Origin: Chrysomallon squamiferum
Lineage: Eukaryota; Mollusca; Gastropoda; Neomphalida; Peltospiridae
Length of the DNA stretch: 64,000 bases
Reading direction: 5' to 3'
Assembly: GCA_012295275.1 (NCBI GenBank)
Contig: CM022671.1
Location: 3,578,565 to 3,642,564, forward strand
The notes under the pieces were generated by a model. That model did not search any database and was not told the origin of the DNA. It saw nothing but the letters and a program-made list of their open reading frames with translations. Shown piece after piece: positions 61,946 through 64,000 of the stretch. The translations under genes were made by a program, and so were the position numbers. How positions within the stretch are numbered: the stretch's first letter is position 1; every line of letters begins with the position of its first letter.

Positions 61946-64000
61946 CTCAAATCTTTATCTGTCTGAGCTTCAGAATCTTCTTCACTGATGGAATGAAGAA
62001 CAAAATACAGATCGTTGTATCGATATCTTGTTTCTTTGTAATTTGAATTTTCTATAACCAGTCTTGTGAGCTTGAGGTAGATGGTTCTGTCCTACAACAG
62101 AAATATTAATAATATATTTTTTATTTCATTTCCTATAAAATGCTTTACTTTATACAACTATAAATAAACCTACATACTACATCAGTAATGCCAATGAGGT
62201 TAAATGCATTTTTAATTTTAATTTATTAAGTTTTTTTTTTTTTTTTTACACAATATATTTATATTTATACACAATAAACTTTAAAAAAAAAAAAAAAATT
62301 GAAAACTCTTTAAGTATACCAGACAAGTATTTCAAAAAACTAAAATAAAATAATTAGTTAAGAAAAACTTAATATAAAATATACTTTTATACTATACAAA
62401 TAGTTTTGGACATACAGTTATGGAAAGAGAATGCATGTATGTATATGTATAGATAGACAGATAAGATGAAATCACAAACCGGGTCTCCAGGAGAGAGGTT
62501 TGTAAGCTGGCGTATCAAGACATCAATAAGAACGAGGGAATCGCTGGTGTACAGCAGACTGGCAGTCTGTGGTGTGCTGTACAAATCCTGCATAAACTTT
62601 ATCACTGAGTTCTCTCTGTCTGCTTGTCTGTCATCAAACAGTCGTACCGGGTCATCTAACACACAAAATAAACAAAAATCATTGTTACGAACTTGATAAA
62701 ACAATTAAATAAATCAACTCTGATAAATAATAATAATAATAATCATAGAATTTGTAGTAGTAGTAGTAGTTGCTGTTGTTGTTTTATAATAGTAATAACA
62801 GTAGTAGTAGTAATGATAATAATAACAGTACTACAAATAATAACTGCAACAATGACAATAAAAGCAATAGTAGTAATTAGTAGTTATAATAATAGTAATA
62901 AAAAGGACAATATGTATAATAACAATACCAAAATTAGTAATAATAAACAGAATAATAATTATAATAACAATAACACTTATAACACTAGAATATCTCTACT
63001 ACTACTAGGATTACTACTACTAACAATAACCATAACAAATAGAATAATAAATAGAATAATAATAATATAATAATAATAACAATAATAATTATAGTAACAA
63101 ACACAATAACAGCAATACTGATACTAATAAACATTAAAGTATCTGCAATGTTGTACCTCCTCTGTTAAACAACATCAGTATTTTCTCTGTGAGAACTTTA
63201 CAGTGTGTCTGATTGGCCAGAGTCTTCATCACTAAATTGTGCTCAACATCATCAAAGTGTAGATTGATTGCTAGTACCAAACTGATCAGCTGATCTATCA
63301 GGTCCTCAGAGTGATCAGGGGAAGGGGGATCCTCAATCAAACCCAGAACATAACTGATAAAACTCTGGTTGATGTGGTCTGGAAGAAAAGTGGTTTAAAT
63401 TTGATTCAGGCTTGTTGATTTTGTTTTATTTTCATAGTTAAATGCATTGTGGTGTTGCAACTGAAATATATTTTATATATAGGAAGGTGGTTGTTTAATT
63501 CAGAAACACAAAGGACATAAGTGTGTTTATGTATTTTAATATTAGATGTTTTCATTATTGTTATTTATATTTATTGTTATAAATGTAGAGGTGTTTAAAT
63601 AGGTTTAAAAAAAAAAAAAAAATATGCTTAATACAACTTTAATTACAGAATACTTTTCAAGAGTCAAAAAACCTAATTTAAATAGAGTAATCATTTAAAA
63701 AAAAAAAAAAAAAAAATAAATAAATTCATAAAAAAAAAAAAAAATAAAATAAAATAAAAATAAAATAAATTAATAAATAAAATAAAATAAAATAAAATAA
63801 AATAAAATAAAATAAAATAAAATAAAATAAAATAAAATAAAATAAACAAATAAAATACATATATATATTTTTTTTTTATGGAGGAAACTTTTACACATAA
63901 ACAAATTAATAATATATTTTACAAAATTTGTACCATGCAGATTTGCTGGGACTGCTTCCCCAGTGGAAAACAACATTGTCATGAGAACTGTCACATTTAG
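61906..64000 (-). CDS. NCKIPSD: NCKIPSD/SPIN90 (NCK-interacting protein with SH3 domain) orthologue, C-terminal four exons; 5' part outside window
   Basis: Exons on the minus strand: 64000-63934 (runs off the edge), 63378-63157, 62655-62480 and 62091-61906 (TAG at 61908). Junction phases agree: G|AC, G|AT and CCG|GAC. Key stretches are VLMTMLFSTGEAVPANLHG, KTLANQTHCKVLTEKILMLF, DDPVRLFDD, ENSVIKFMQDLYSTPQTASL and IRQLTNLSPGDP. These fit the C-terminal armadillo-like leucine-rich domain (SPIN90_LRD) of NCKIPSD, which binds Arp2/3 and promotes linear actin filaments (established for SPIN90). The SH3 domain would be far upstream and is not in view. The last dozen residues (QSILQSASLRDI) are encoded by minisatellite DNA and should be lineage-specific. 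Identification is from memory of the family, not a search. Confidence 0.82.
62720..63130. repeat. Degenerate AAT/AGT triplet tract in NCKIPSD intron
   Basis: Mixed AAT, AGT, AAC and GTA triplets fill most of the intron between the exons at 63157 and 62655. The 125-codon open frame here is an artefact of the low complexity. Confidence 0.85.
63745..63845. repeat. (AAAAT)n microsatellite
   Basis: About 14 AAAAT units plus AAATAAAT variants within the last intron of the window; poly-A runs lie just to the left (63697-63745). Confidence 0.95.

Noticed and set aside
62693-63070. 125-codon frame rich in Asn/Ile/Leu
   Set aside because: Translation of a degenerate AAT/AGT tract inside an NCKIPSD intron.

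Overview
The window looks like nuclear DNA from a lophotrochozoan animal, most likely a mollusc. It is AT-rich, has GT-AG introns of roughly 70-2500 bp, is full of (AAT)n, (CT)n and (CA)n microsatellites, and carries fragments that I recognise from memory as the tRNA-derived SINE common in bivalves and gastropods, plus pogo/Tigger-like DNA elements. The mollusc call rests mainly on those SINE pieces and is an inference.

Five protein-coding genes can be assembled by joining splice sites with matching phases. (1) 303-2228 (+): the 3' end of a TBC1D22 Rab-GAP. (2) 24997-20756 (-): a complete 614-residue zinc metallopeptidase of the YIL108W/PF12044 type with HELSHTFDLAH. (3) 27963-32464 (+): a complete 1066-residue cytospin (SPECC1/SPECC1L) with coiled coils and a C-terminal calponin-homology domain. 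(4) 41840-57180 (+): a secreted protein made of a signal peptide, 23 thrombospondin-type-1 (TSR) exons and a C-terminal PAN/apple-like domain. (5) 64000-61906 (-): the C-terminal part of an NCKIPSD/SPIN90 orthologue. Genes 1 and 2 converge, 2 and 3 diverge, 3 and 4 are in tandem, and 4 and 5 converge.

The most interesting locus is gene 4. Every TSR exon is about 144 bp with phase-1 introns on both sides, so exons can be gained or lost without breaking the frame. Many copies are almost identical at DNA level and their introns are homologous too. One 1.36-kb block carrying three exons has been duplicated very recently (51561-52919 and 52920-54291). One exon (51979-52121) has a 1-bp deletion. 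Three introns carry scars where a TSR exon has dropped out (about 47808, 52695 and 54055), and one intron remnant has no exon beside it (43139-43335). This is an exon array caught in birth-and-death evolution.

The remainder is gene-poor: an 18.5-kb stretch without genes (2229-20755), a 2.9-kb divergent intergenic region, the 9.4 kb between genes 3 and 4, and the 57.2-61.9 kb interval. These hold minisatellites of exact period (27, 31, about 36, 55 and 2x54 bp), MITE-like elements and degenerate low-complexity DNA. The 2x54-bp satellite behind the cytospin gene has an inverted repeat in each half-unit whose stem changes in a compensated way (C:G to T:A). The 55-bp minisatellite supplies the last codons and stop of gene 5.
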